Source of the DNA: Canna indica
Taxonomy: Eukaryota > Streptophyta > Magnoliopsida > Zingiberales > Cannaceae
DNA: 64,000 nt
Reading direction: 5' to 3'
NCBI GenBank assembly: GCA_034359265.1
Contig: CP136890.1
Coordinates: forward strand, 35,568,501 to 35,632,500
The notes beneath the pieces are model-generated. The model ran no database searches. It saw only the letters and a program-made list of their open reading frames with translations, and was not told the DNA's origin. This document shows positions 33,741 through 46,600 of the stretch, one piece after another; the stretch's first letter is position 1, and each line of letters starts with the position of its first letter. Made by a program: the position numbers and the translations under genes.

Positions 33741-34694
33741 AGCCCGACATCTTTAGGATCGGCCTCGATCCATTTTGAGCAATATCCACGCGATATGACC
33801 TTCTCTATGTTTTTCATTGTTTATCACTTTATTGTTTTATGATGCAATCGGATCTTGGTTTTGGTGATCAAAGGCACACAATTTTTTTGTTTTTTGATGC
33901 CCCGTGTGTCAATTATTACCAGCAGGAGACGCGCATGACCGTATCACCACGACTTCAAGCAAGAACAATTTCAAATGATAAATTATACCCTTGTAAAATT
34001 TGACTCTTCTCTAAGCTTTGATCGCATTGGTGATCAAGGAAGTAAAATTTTAATATTTTTTGAGTCCTCGAGGCTAAGTTCGAGAAGTTAGGTTGAGTCG
34101 AGTCAACTTATGGTTATATTTAATTAGGTTAGGTTTGATTGAAATTAGCTCAAGATTGTGTTTGACCAGATTTAAATTGTCAACCACGACTATTCAATAT
34201 ATACCAAGTTGCCTCTAATGGGTCCAATGGATCGAATTAGTCAAAGATTTTGTTCAATAGGTTTGGTTGAATTAGGCCAACTCGAATATGGTCCATAAAT
34301 GAACGGTCAGTCATCAGTCACGCCTTGTCATCTTGATAACAGCGGATGAAGCATACGATGCCTGTAATGACTAGTATACTTCGTTTAGGTTATTTAACTG
34401 CACATTTCAAGTCACAAAAAGGACCTTAAGTTGAGGCCATGTTGGAGATTTTGAGCCTTAGATCACACGGATGAGTCTATATATCAATTCTAGAAAGCAT
34501 AAGAGACAAACTGCATTACTTCATACTCACGAACAATATCAATTATCATGAACAATTATGGATACAAACATAATATCTGAATTTCTGAGCATCAAGCTCT
34601 GTATCTTTCAGAAGAAAAATCCTTCTGTTATTTTACGGTAAACAAGTCTTGGATAACCGAGCGATGCGGATGAATAAGAACTAAATGTAGATGA
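33741..34694. other. Intergenic region 3' of the carboxylase gene
   Basis: AT-rich, with no ORF. A piece at about 33905-33970 (GGAGACGCGCATGACCG and CAAGCAAGAACAA) is shared with 41695-41755 in intron 8 and is likely a small LTR fragment. The 3' UTR of the carboxylase would occupy the last few hundred bases before 34695. Confidence 0.5.
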
Positions 34695-37600
34695 TCAGCC
34701 GGTGTTTCTCATCCCTGCAGCAATGCCATTTATTGTAATGAGCAAAGCATCTCGAAGCTTATGGTTATCATCATCATGTCTTAACCTCTGTAGGATCTCA
34801 GCCTGCAAGAGATTAAGTGGATTAAGATATGGCAACCTGCTTTCAATTAGCTTCCTCAAACTTCGATTGTTCTCTGAGAGTTTCTCGTGCCCGCTAACAA
34901 CTAAGACAAACTTCTCTGCTGTTGATAACTCTGTCCTCAGCTGAGAGCCCAGGGCCCTTCTACTCTCGGAGACGAGCATTTCTTCATAATGCTTAGCTAT
35001 GGGAATGTCAGCCTTAGCAATCACCATTTCGATAAGATCGATCGTGGACTGAAAAAAAGGCCACTCCTTGTACATTGCCCGAAGCTCCTCTTGATAGCCT
35101 TCTTGACATGCATCCTTGAGGCCAGTGCCCACCCCGAGCCATGCAGGGAGCACAAACCGTGTTTGAGTCCAAGCAAAGATCCATGGAATGGCGCGAAGAT
35201 GCCCGATACCACCAGAGGCCCTCCTTCGTGTAGGCCGGCTTCCAATGTTTAGGAAGCCAAGCTCAGACTGAGGAGTGGCCTCCTGGAAGTAGCCCAAGAA
35301 ATCGGGGTTGTCATACACAGTGCTCCGGTAGTGGTTGCAGCTTGCCTTGGATATTTCCTCCATGACATGACGCCACTTCTCTTCTCTAGGTGGGAGTGGA
35401 GGATTCATTGTTGCAAGAAGTACAGCAGTCGTGTAAACCTCAAGTTGCCTTACTGCTGTATGCGGAAGACCAAACTTGGCCTGGACCATCTCACCTTGTT
35501 CGGTTGAACGTAAAGTTCCCTGTCACAGCAGATGTTGAAGTAATTGCAACTGTGCTTTTCAACAGGTTGAGAAAGGAAAATACTCATGATGTTAGTAGCT
35601 ACATGGCTTATTCAACAGAAATGATCAAGTTTAATTCAAAATGAAACAAATAAATTAGTCAGGAAATGTCTTATGGGAAATGTAACTGGAGAAAAAGTGG
35701 ACAGCTTTAAGTATTACAAAGTTTTTACATGCAAAGTTTGGATATTAATTTGTGAGTTCTAAATTAGGTAATAAGAACATATTTTTACAAAAACTTTCAA
35801 CAAGAAAAAGATAGTTCTCTTGGAGTTTTGGCCATTTATTCCCTTATTAAACTATCTTTTACCAGTTTCCTTACTTTTTCTATAGACATTGGAGTTAATT
35901 GCCATAGAAAAAGCAGCAATTTCTCATATATTTGTTCCGTGGAGGACTACAAGGTGATTTCCAAAGTACCTTGTGACAGAAATGTGTATCAATATTGAAT
36001 GTTCACCATCAATGTGCCAGTGACTTAAAACACGATTTAACATGGAAATTAAATTCAACAATTCCATACAAAGAATCTTCATTCCAGAGTGCATTGTCTC
36101 TAATATATAGAAAATCTGATAGCAATAGCAAAAATGAAAAGGATTATTGAGATGCAGCTAATATCTTATCATACTTCAGTGGCTCTACAGTTTGGATGAA
36201 AAATTTTGAAGACATAATTTTATACCAATAACTAAAAAAATGAGTACTGAAAGGGTAAATTACAGTAGAGGTTCCTAAAGTAGCACTGGTCCACATTCAG
36301 TTGAAGAATTAGCACACTCGTTTCATTCTTCAGCTAAAAAAGGTTCTGGCCAGACAATCTTGAAAGAGTGACCTGACTATGTTACAAAAACTCAATTCAT
36401 GGGAAGAAAAAGCAAATGTTTGGTGTGTTTACTGTCATTGCATCTTTAATATATAGGACAAGAAATACCAAAATTTCTCAATTATGGGAAAAGATTCATG
36501 TAAGGAAACCCAAATGGATGGGATTTTGTGGCTTGTAATTTTTGAAGAAAACTAATAGTATCTGTGTATTAGTTGTGCATTTGATCACATTTACAGAATG
36601 CTAGGAATGAAATAGATCCATATCAGATCTGGCTTAATGCATTGAAGAACAGTTGGAAGCATATTGAGGGAACTTACCATCACAGAACCAGGAGGCTGTG
36701 ACTGTATGGCAAGATGTGTTGGCCCACCACCACGACCAATACTACCACCCCTACCATGAAAAAGTGTGACTTTAATCTCATACTCTTTACAGGCTGCAAC
36801 AACATCTTCCTGAGCTTTGTACAGTTCCCATGCAGCAGTAAAGCGTCCAGCATCTTTACCAGAATCAGAGTAACCAACCATGACCTGAGCATTATTTGAG
36901 ACTATCAGGGATGACAACCACAGAGACGAGTAAAATGAGAAAAGATCATTACCTCTTGGTGGCCATTATGGTTTTTTATGATGTGATCCCTGTACCAGTC
37001 AATTGACAACAGCTTCCTGATTACTGAGCCAGCTCCTCTAAGATCTTTCACAGTTTCAAACAGAGGGACAACTCTGAGCCTGTATTAACCAGAAGTCATC
37101 TTTTAGAATATCATAATATAAGAATCTCAATTTCTTCCATTATTTTATCCATAATTATTATTTCTGTTCTCTGGGTTCACATCTGTTTCATTGATCCAGA
37201 AGCAACTTTGCTTCGAAACTCACATTCATCCTATTCTTTGAACATGAAATTCAATAAAGAAGAACCCCATAAGAAAGAAAAATCCTAGTTTAGCTTGAGT
37301 ATGCCAAAGATAAACATTCTAAGTCAATTAAAACATCGCAAAACTCAATCATGATGGACTCTTTCAAAATAATCATCTTACGTTCCACCAGGACATGCTC
37401 TTCCTAATTTCCCACTCACTGCAAGCCTAGCATCTTTCTGCAACAACTCAACAGCAAGAACATCACTTGCCTGCCAATTACAAATTTCAAGCCTTAGATC
37501 ATATATTGAAAAGTCAAATTATTTAGTAGCAAATGATGTCGTCAGGTAAATACATTTGAAGCCATTGAAATCACATATGCACCAAATGAATCACTCCCTA

Positions 37601-40600
37601 GCTCAGCAGCAACTTGAAAAGTGTCAAGAACCTCTTTCACATCTGCAGCCACCTGTAAAACACCAAGTAGCAAAAGTGTTATTAGAAGACAAAACAATAA
37701 ATGGTAATATTTGATGTGGACCTCATCGGACATACTTAGCAATGTGAGAACAGGAATAGGATAACAATGGTGACATCCCATTTCAAATTCTTCTCCTAAT
37801 TATTACTCTTATTAGTTTACTGTGGTCCATAGATCTTAGTAGGTTAACAGTTTAACAAATAATTCAGTAGAATAAAGCAATGTATGAAATCTAATGCAAA
37901 TTCTCTCTCCCAACCAAAGTGAAAATAAGTACATGATTGATTAGTTCAACAATCTGTAAGTCAGATATGAATATAGTAACTGATATATAGTTTTGGGGAC
38001 AAACTAATAATGAGGAATATTTCAAGTAGCATTAAAATTCAAACAATTTTGAACAAGGATAAAGCAATTAAGGGAAGAACGCATACTTCTATACTTGGTG
38101 GAACTAGAGGCCGTTTTCCTTTTAGCTCTCTAGTCAGAAATTCCAATTTTTTGTCTTCATCCCATTCAGTGTACAATCCTATGTCTAAGTATCTGGTAAC
38201 AGCATCTAAAGTCTCAGAATGTCGGCTAGCTTCCTGTAAAAGGTTAATATATTATAGAAGTATGCATATGTAGCATGGCATTTATAATGAAACTAGTAAA
38301 ATTATACCTGGCGTAAATCGAGCTTCATTAGTACCATACCAAAGGTGGCTACCCTTCGTATCAAATCTACTAACCTCCCATCAGCAAGTATGTCAGATCC
38401 ACATGATTGCTTCAAAGTAAATACAAAAGATTTATTAACTACAGCTGAATTGCACAATTAACTGTGCAAAACTACAAATTTTATGTTTCAAAACATGTAA
38501 AAAGGGAAAGAAAGATATATTTAGAGAGAGAGAGAGAACTGTATGAGTCTCATACCAAGGATTCATAACAAAGAATTAATGGTTCAAGAAGCTGCTCTGA
38601 ATTTTCATAGTATTCTGCAGGATCTTGTTCACAAGGCAGATCCTCAAGATGAAGCTCTAACCGTCTTAGAGTCTTCATGAGCTAATGTACACAATAAAGC
38701 ACAAGTTTTTAAAAACCTCAAGTGTTTTGAAAACATGGAAAAGTAAGCTCTAGTAATAGAAAGGAAAAGAGTAACCTTATCTTTGACATTGCCAAGAACA
38801 ACTCTGTATGGAGTGATTCCAGGACGTTGAAGCAGGCTAGGTTCTAAAAGTTTCCGGAAGCTTGACCTGCCTAATTGAGACTCTGCAAATAGTTTTCTTT
38901 GTGCAAGAAGTTGATTTGAGCTTGACCTTGTCATCTTTTGTGACTGGCTAGTGGGACTAGGTAAAGAACTAACATCTGTAGAAACTCTTGTGTCTCCAAA
39001 TTTTGACAAGGAAGTAGGAACTGAAATTGACAATTGTCGAACAGAAGAACCTTTATCATTCTGCAGTAAGCAAAATGTGTCAGCTGAATATAATGTGTAG
39101 GAATCTGTCAAGTGAATTGGAGTAACAACCTCAAGATAAAATGAAGTGGTACAATCCTAAATTGTCCATTAAGACTTACCTGACGATTACTATTGCCTGG
39201 AAATTCTACCACACGATATTCAGACCCTCCATCGTTGCATTCTACATCAGAGTTAACCCAAATAATTGATGATTGCTTCTATCTATTTTTTCTAAGTAAA
39301 AATGGAAATAGCTGAAGCCCAAAAACCACGTGTCCATTTTCTTTATAAACTGAAATGATGAAAATATCTTTAAAAACCGATGATGTAAAATCCATCAAAT
39401 TAATCACTTTGGCTTAAAGAAAATAATTCAAGTAAAGAAGGAACTATATGTATTTTCATTGAGGATTGTAATAGTATGAAATTATGAATACAGAGAACCC
39501 CAGTAGCATTTATCTAAATACGTTACCAATAATTTTTAGTAGTTTGTATATTTTATAAATCTAAATAAATGTACTTTTTGATATAGATTCGAGTAATTTA
39601 GAAAATAGAATCCCTGTGTGCATGAATATCTAGTTCTATGGTATATTAAAGTATATGAAAAGATTGATGGACCTTTTACCTGTGCAAGCTGGAAGATATG
39701 CACCCGCAGGAAGCTGTGCTGGCAATGCAGATATATGCTGATTGTGATGTTTAGTATGGCTCCGATTTGTGCTTGAGTTCCAGCTTTCAGAATGTGACTT
39801 CTCATTCTCTGATTCTGCAAGAGTTAAACTATTAAATAATTTTATCTGAGAGATCAAAAGTCATAGGATTAAAAGAATGTCAATACCAAAGGATTGTCCC
39901 AACCCAACTTATATATTTGCCCTTAAAGAGAGCAACACAGGCAAAATAATTGATTAAACTGACCTCAAATAGCTGGAAATAAAACATATTATCACTTAAA
40001 AGAAACTACTACAAAAATTAGAGCTAAAAGAATGCTATAAGCTTCAATTGTCAGCAGTGCATAATTATCCCTTCTCTTTGTAGAATAGAAATCAAAGATA
40101 AACCTACATTTTTAGGCTACAAACAGAAATCTAATTTCTGAGCCATAAATGCTAATTGATGATCAAATTAGGAGCCATATAATTCACAATGGCAGATGAA
40201 TTACAACTGTAAGTTTTTCGTATAAGATTTGCCCATGCTTAACCAAGCTAATTTTCCATCACTTTGTGTTGTCCTGCATTCAGAAAAAGGTGCAAGAAAA
40301 ACACATTGATGATCTTAGATTAACAAACCTTTAAGTAGGATTTCATGTGCCATTTTACCCAGTGTATCACTGCACCTATTCATAGATAACTCAAATCTGA
40401 GATTATCAATCTCTCGGATGTAGAGATCAATTGCCATCCATCGCGATAGCAATGAAACATCTCTTGTAACCTGAAGTAAAAACACCAGAGATCTTTTATT
40501 ACAAGTAAGAAATAGATTAGCTTTGAAGAACAATGATCAGAGACAAGGTAAGGCAACAAATAAAATCTGAGAATGAAGAACAAAAAATTCAGAATGACTA

Positions 40601-43600
40601 ACTTAAAGAAATTCATAATAACTTAAAATTATTCCATTGGAGTTCCTAATACATGTTTTTTTCACTTTAGCATTGGATGACCAATATTCCAGTTATGGAA
40701 GTAGCCTTTTTATTTGATTAACACATTATGTAGATGCCGTCAAGCAGCTGGGACTATATTAGCAACTCTGAACTTAATCAATTAATAGAAAAGAATCCTT
40801 TTCAAGAAAAATACCTTCCTTCTTTCTACTTGTATTCTCAAGCAGCTAGGACTATCCGTTAGTTGGTTTTTGGTTGAATGGAATACTATTCCTTATGGCC
40901 AACTTATTCCCTTGTTTGGTTGCAACTTGTTGACAAGAAATAGGTGGGTCATAAGGAATACATAAAGAATGTTATTCCCTGTGAATGAGAATACTATTCC
41001 ATGGACATTTTCCAACATTGTCCTTCAATAGTTATAATATTACATAAGAATATAAAAATTAAATTTTTAAATTAATTTTAATAATTGCATATCTTAAATA
41101 AATAATTATCATTTTATTATCAAATATTATTTGTTATTATTTTATAAAGATTCAATTACTTTTTATGAAAATAAAATATTTTATTATTTTAAAATTAATA
41201 AATTATTTTACATTAATGTATATTTTTATTATGTTGTTATTAATTAGAATAAATTATTATACAATTTATTATATTTTAGAAGGGTATTTTAGTCATTTTC
41301 CTCTCAACTCTTTGTCTATTCCTTATGGTAAGCAAATAAAATAACACTATTCCTTGTCTATTCCTAATATCAACCAAACAAGGTAATAATATTCCTTGTC
41401 TATTCCATTTCTTATCTACTCCTATTCCTTGTCTATTCTTATTCCTTGTGATTTCATTTCATCCAACCAAACACATCCTGACTTCCTTATCAAGCATATT
41501 TTTAGTAATGAACACATCCCTACGAGATTTCGGGAGGCATTATCGCCAAACATCCCTTATCCTGCACCATATACAGGCACGACGCACATCAGGTAAAGGA
41601 TTCAACTTATGATTCCAATTTCCATTCCCACACGTGGGATTCCTTCTTACTTGAGCGTCGGAGTGTCTTTGCAAGTCCCCCGCCGAAGTCGCACCGGACT
41701 CGGAGACGCGCAGGACCGCATCACCACGGCTTCATGCAAGAACAACTAATAAAAAGGAAATCTGAATCGACAAGTCTAGTTCTACAACAAATAGGGGCGG
41801 CAGAAATGGGCACGACATGATAGCACGAGCATGGCACGATAACTACGGGCCGGGCCAAAAAATTTAGCCTTATCGTACCGGGCCGGCCCGTTTGGCCCGC
41901 TAAGTATTAAAAAAAATTAAGTTCCAGTCTGGTTTAGTGCTTGTTTAGTACTTCAAAATTGCAACTGAAGTTAATCCATGGAACTTTTCACGTGAAATGA
42001 CATATTTGGTGCTTATTTAGTCTCTCAAACATTTTAAATTAATTATTTTTACAAGTTTTTAGCTGATAAACGGGCTCACGAGTCGTGCCAAGCGGCCCGC
42101 AAAATACTGCGGGGCGTGCTAGGCCGGGAATTTTCGGCCCGCTAACTGCGGGATGGCCCGTTTTGCCACCTCTAACAACAAACCAACTCACTTTTCTCTA
42201 ACAATTCAAATTATTCATCAAATATAGTTAAGTCTTAAGTGTGTAGTAGCTCGATTCTTCCTTGGAGCAATGGAGAACAGTATGAGTTCTTAACATAAAA
42301 TAATAGTTCAATTTGATGAAGTTTTCCATTAAAGACCATAATCACTCAAAAGGACAATAATGATTTTTTCCATGGAGCAACTCTGTGCTCTTTCAACTCT
42401 CTCCATGAGTATCTTTAGACTATTAAGAATATAAATGTATAGATTGATCTCTTTCCTAATAACTTAAGCCTTTAGGAAAGTTGACCATCCAATCAATTTT
42501 AACATAGGCATCCCAAGAAGGGATTGCACAGAAGATCAGTGCCATTCATGCCTATGGCCTATGAACTGTTAAGGATTGAGCCAGTGGTATACAATGCATA
42601 GACAAGTGGTCAACTCAGACCGTGTATGTACCCTTAAATTGGCAGTAGGCTAGGTATCATTAGCGCCTTGTATCAAACTTCTTGGATTCTTATCTCCACG
42701 TGTTTTGTATCTTCATCATGAAATCTAGCTTACACATACCGTTCTTGTCCTTGGATCTTAAAAAAGTGTTGGTTACGCACAACATCCTCCTCCCTCATAT
42801 GTCAAATTGGCAACAGAACATCCATGCTCCTTTTGTTTGACATGTGGTATGATGCACATAAGCTAATGAACACTTTCCTAAAAATTGACTTGGCTGCCTC
42901 TGACCCTAGAGCTCGTGTTTTAACAACAAAACTATCTTACCAATGGGGATCGTCAATGGAGCCTTAGTCTTAAATACGATCATTCAAACCTGAATAACAT
43001 CAAGGCCACCACTATCTTCTGCACTCATTCATCCCTCAATTTCTTGGTCTCTTCATGCTACAAGTTCCAAATTTTGGTGGCATCCTCTCTTACTAGATAG
43101 CTTCTTTGTCGAGTTGTGGTGTGTGATTGCTCCCTCAAAATACAAGGTCCTTGGGTGGATAATTATCATTATTGGCAGACTCCACGGGAAATCATTCCTA
43201 AACTGTCATGATTTCAATCTAGATGACTGTTGTGCTATCTGCAAAAATTATATTGAGATGACAAATCAGCCGTGGCTAAATTGCCCATTTTCTATGTATG
43301 GTTGGAATTACATCTTAAACTCCACACCCAACCTTCACTACCTCTATGATAAAAGAAGATTCCTGTGGTCTTTATCTAGGTTAGGTCTACTTCATTTGGC
43401 AAAAGTCAAATTGTCATATCTTCTAGGAAGGTTGCCGTGGCACCAATTGCATTCTAAGACAGTTGCTTTTTGAATCCTTCTTCTGGGCTCCATACTTTCA
43501 TCATTGTACTTATTTACATTGGTTCAGATGTATCTACAAGTTATTATATGTAATTCTTACTCTTCTGTTTCTTTTTTCTCCATCTTCTTACATTTCTTCT

Positions 43601-46600
43601 CTTTCTCCTCTTGTAAACTCTCTCCTCATGTAAATAGTCTATTTTAATAAAATTTCTCCTGGTGAGGATCTCACCTCTGTCTTCATTTTAGAAAACATTC
43701 AAAACAAAATGTTCAGTTATATCTAAACATGAGCTTATTCAACGAATGGATATTTTAATTTCCATGTTTGGATCGTCATAACTGATGGTTTAGAAAATAA
43801 CTGATGACCTAGAAATAATTGTTGGATTGCAAAACTTTATCCATGTTGTATTAATTAAAAGATTGGTATTCTAATCATGGGTTAGCAACAAGAGCATTGG
43901 TTTTGAGTTCATGACAGCATACTCATAACAATGTAAAGGTGTCACGTTAGCTTTGGAACAAAATATTTCTCTATGGACAACGTTCTGATGATCCAAAAGA
44001 AAAAGAGTGATCCAAAATTAGAATTCATGGTTCAAAATAATGCAAATGTCAAAGCTACATGTGGCAACAAGAAAATCAATTAATTGTAGACATCATGTTT
44101 GCTAAAACAAACACAAATTATTATTTCAGCATATTTACAAAAGTACAAAGTGATCATATGGACAGACTTACTTTTGCTGTAACATTTGGGTTTCCATCTC
44201 GATCACCACCCATCCAAGAGCCAAATTTTATGGGTGTGCAGGTTAATGGAAGTGGCCTACCAGTATGCTGTAAATAACAAGGGAAATGTGATATAGGAGC
44301 ACCACTCAGCTCTTAGTAATTTTTTTAATCAAATTAGGAGAAGCAACAGAGAAAAAGAAAAAGAACAAAAAAGTACCTTTTTCAAAGCAGTGCTGACACG
44401 CCGTAGATAATGAGGTACAGCTTTCCAAAGTGATTGCTCAACAATGTGCAAACCTATATGGGACAGACATTTAGACCATCTTAGAATGAAGGCATGAGAA
44501 ACAAGTTGTATACAAGGATAGAATTATACCAGCTCTAGCTTCATCAACAGGTGTAGGTTTATGACGCCTTAGTTCATCCGTCTGCCATATTGAGGCGATC
44601 TCCCTCACCTAAGAGAATAGGAGCTTTAGATGACAATGTGAACTCAATGATATTTACCAACTCACAAGACTAGGGAAGAAAAGTACCAGGTCTTCTTTCA
44701 GCATTTCTTTATCTTCAATGCTAAGATCAGGTCTGTCATTAAATTCCAAAAGATGCTGCAAAATACATGTACAACAAACTAAGACTTCACGCCACTCAAG
44801 GGCATGCTATGATCAGTTAACAAAAAACTAAGACCAGCTTCTACCAAAGTACATCCATTAAAAGTGTGATGAAACAATTTATCCCCTTAAGATTTAGCTT
44901 ATTTGTTAGAGCACACAGATCAAAACACAACATAAGAGGAGATGCAAACACACATAGATTAGACAGAAAACCCCAAAATTGGGGAGGCACCATGGCAAGG
45001 AGGATGAAGATCTACTAATGCTGAAGTACAAGACTACAGATTCTCAGATAACAACAAGTGATCACACGACAGCATCTCAATATATATCTCACTGTACTCC
45101 CAATTTTTCTCTTAAAAATTTCACCAAATATGGTGAAGCTGCAATACAAGAAATGCACTGCATTTACTTTACACAAAACAACCTTATTCATTTTATTAAT
45201 GGTTCATCGTGAACCAATAAGCACAAACTTGATCATAAAGTGTTCAGATTCAGATTTCAACAATATAATCAACATTCTTAATGATATGGTGTTATATTGC
45301 CTTCTCTGTCATTGCCCTGATTATTGGTTTCAATTGCATTCTCACAAAACTCATCATCTGAGAGTGTTAGCATGCCACTGCTCAAGAAAGAGACTAGGTA
45401 GAAAATTCAATGAGAAATTGAATAATCTATACATACCAGGACATAGACAGAAACTCAGCAAGAGTCCATTAGCCAAGATGTATTACCCACTCTTTTACCT
45501 TTTGACATGAGGAGGGGGGGGGCTTCTTTTTAGCAATTAGCTCATTTCACACATGACCCCACCTAATGGTACGTGAAAAAATCAAAGCATGATCTTGGAT
45601 AATGATTTCCAAATAACAACTCAATCCTCCTACCCCAAAACATTGAATCCTATACAAAATTTCATTTAAGGATCCTGAAATATATTCCTTCAAAGCTTCC
45701 ACATTCTCAAATTAAATTCTTGAGGCAAGTTGTAAGCAAAGATAAGTAGAATGTAGAATGTTACAAGTTGTCATATGGGTGCAAATCCTGGGTGACATAA
45801 CACAAAAGGCTTAAGGTCTTGGTTAGATAGAAAATCTGTATTGATCTTACTATAAGCATCAAACTGGGAGTTGTAGGCTTGTAGCAAGGATATAAAAGCC
45901 TTGTGCTATTGCTGTGAACTGTTTTTGAAGGCCTATAAAATAGAAATATCTGTTGAGACATGCAATTGATGATAATCTACTCATGTTTACAATACTTACT
46001 TCCTGGATAACAAGAGAGAAGAAACAAAAAATTGTAGGATATGTAACCATTGTAAGAAACAAGAACAACATATTTTATTGGTTGAGACGATCCCACATCT
46101 TTGGAAAATATAGAAACTTCATGGAGATATCTATAAGGCCCATATCGTCCACTATTGAAAATTGATCTATCATTATACAGCATTGAACAAATAGCAAAGT
46201 TACGGAGAATAAGGTTAAAATTTTCAGTAATTATCCCCAAAAAGAGTCCTAAAAAAGCCCCTTAAAGGAAGAGAGTAATGATGTGCATAAAGATATGGCC
46301 CACCTCTATAGATATGCACAGACAAATACCTAAACTGCACAGAGATGGTAAGCTTCTAGACCACACATTGGTGCAAGCCCTGTGCACTAGGACCACACCC
46401 CCTATCTCTATGAACTCTATAGGACATGCAATCATCATTATTCAATTGAAGAATTTCATATCTTTCCCAGTCTCTTGCCACGGATTGTAGTTTTGACGAA
46501 GCATTGATACCTAACTAGCACCTTCGCTAAAACAAAAAGAATGCATATATCCGTAACATCTTGAGGGCTCACCGCTATTCTGACATGTTTGTATTGCAGG

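Noticed and set aside
40741..40860. CAAGCAGCTRGGACTAT occurring twice as a possible target duplication of the intron 8 MITE
   Set aside because: Both copies lie left of the element, so they cannot be its target duplication; probably a local duplication.
43114..43473. Possible host gene in intron 8 of the carboxylase
   Set aside because: The cysteine pattern and the WLNCPF phrase match the zinc-knuckle tail of plant LINEs, and upstream sequence is full of stops.
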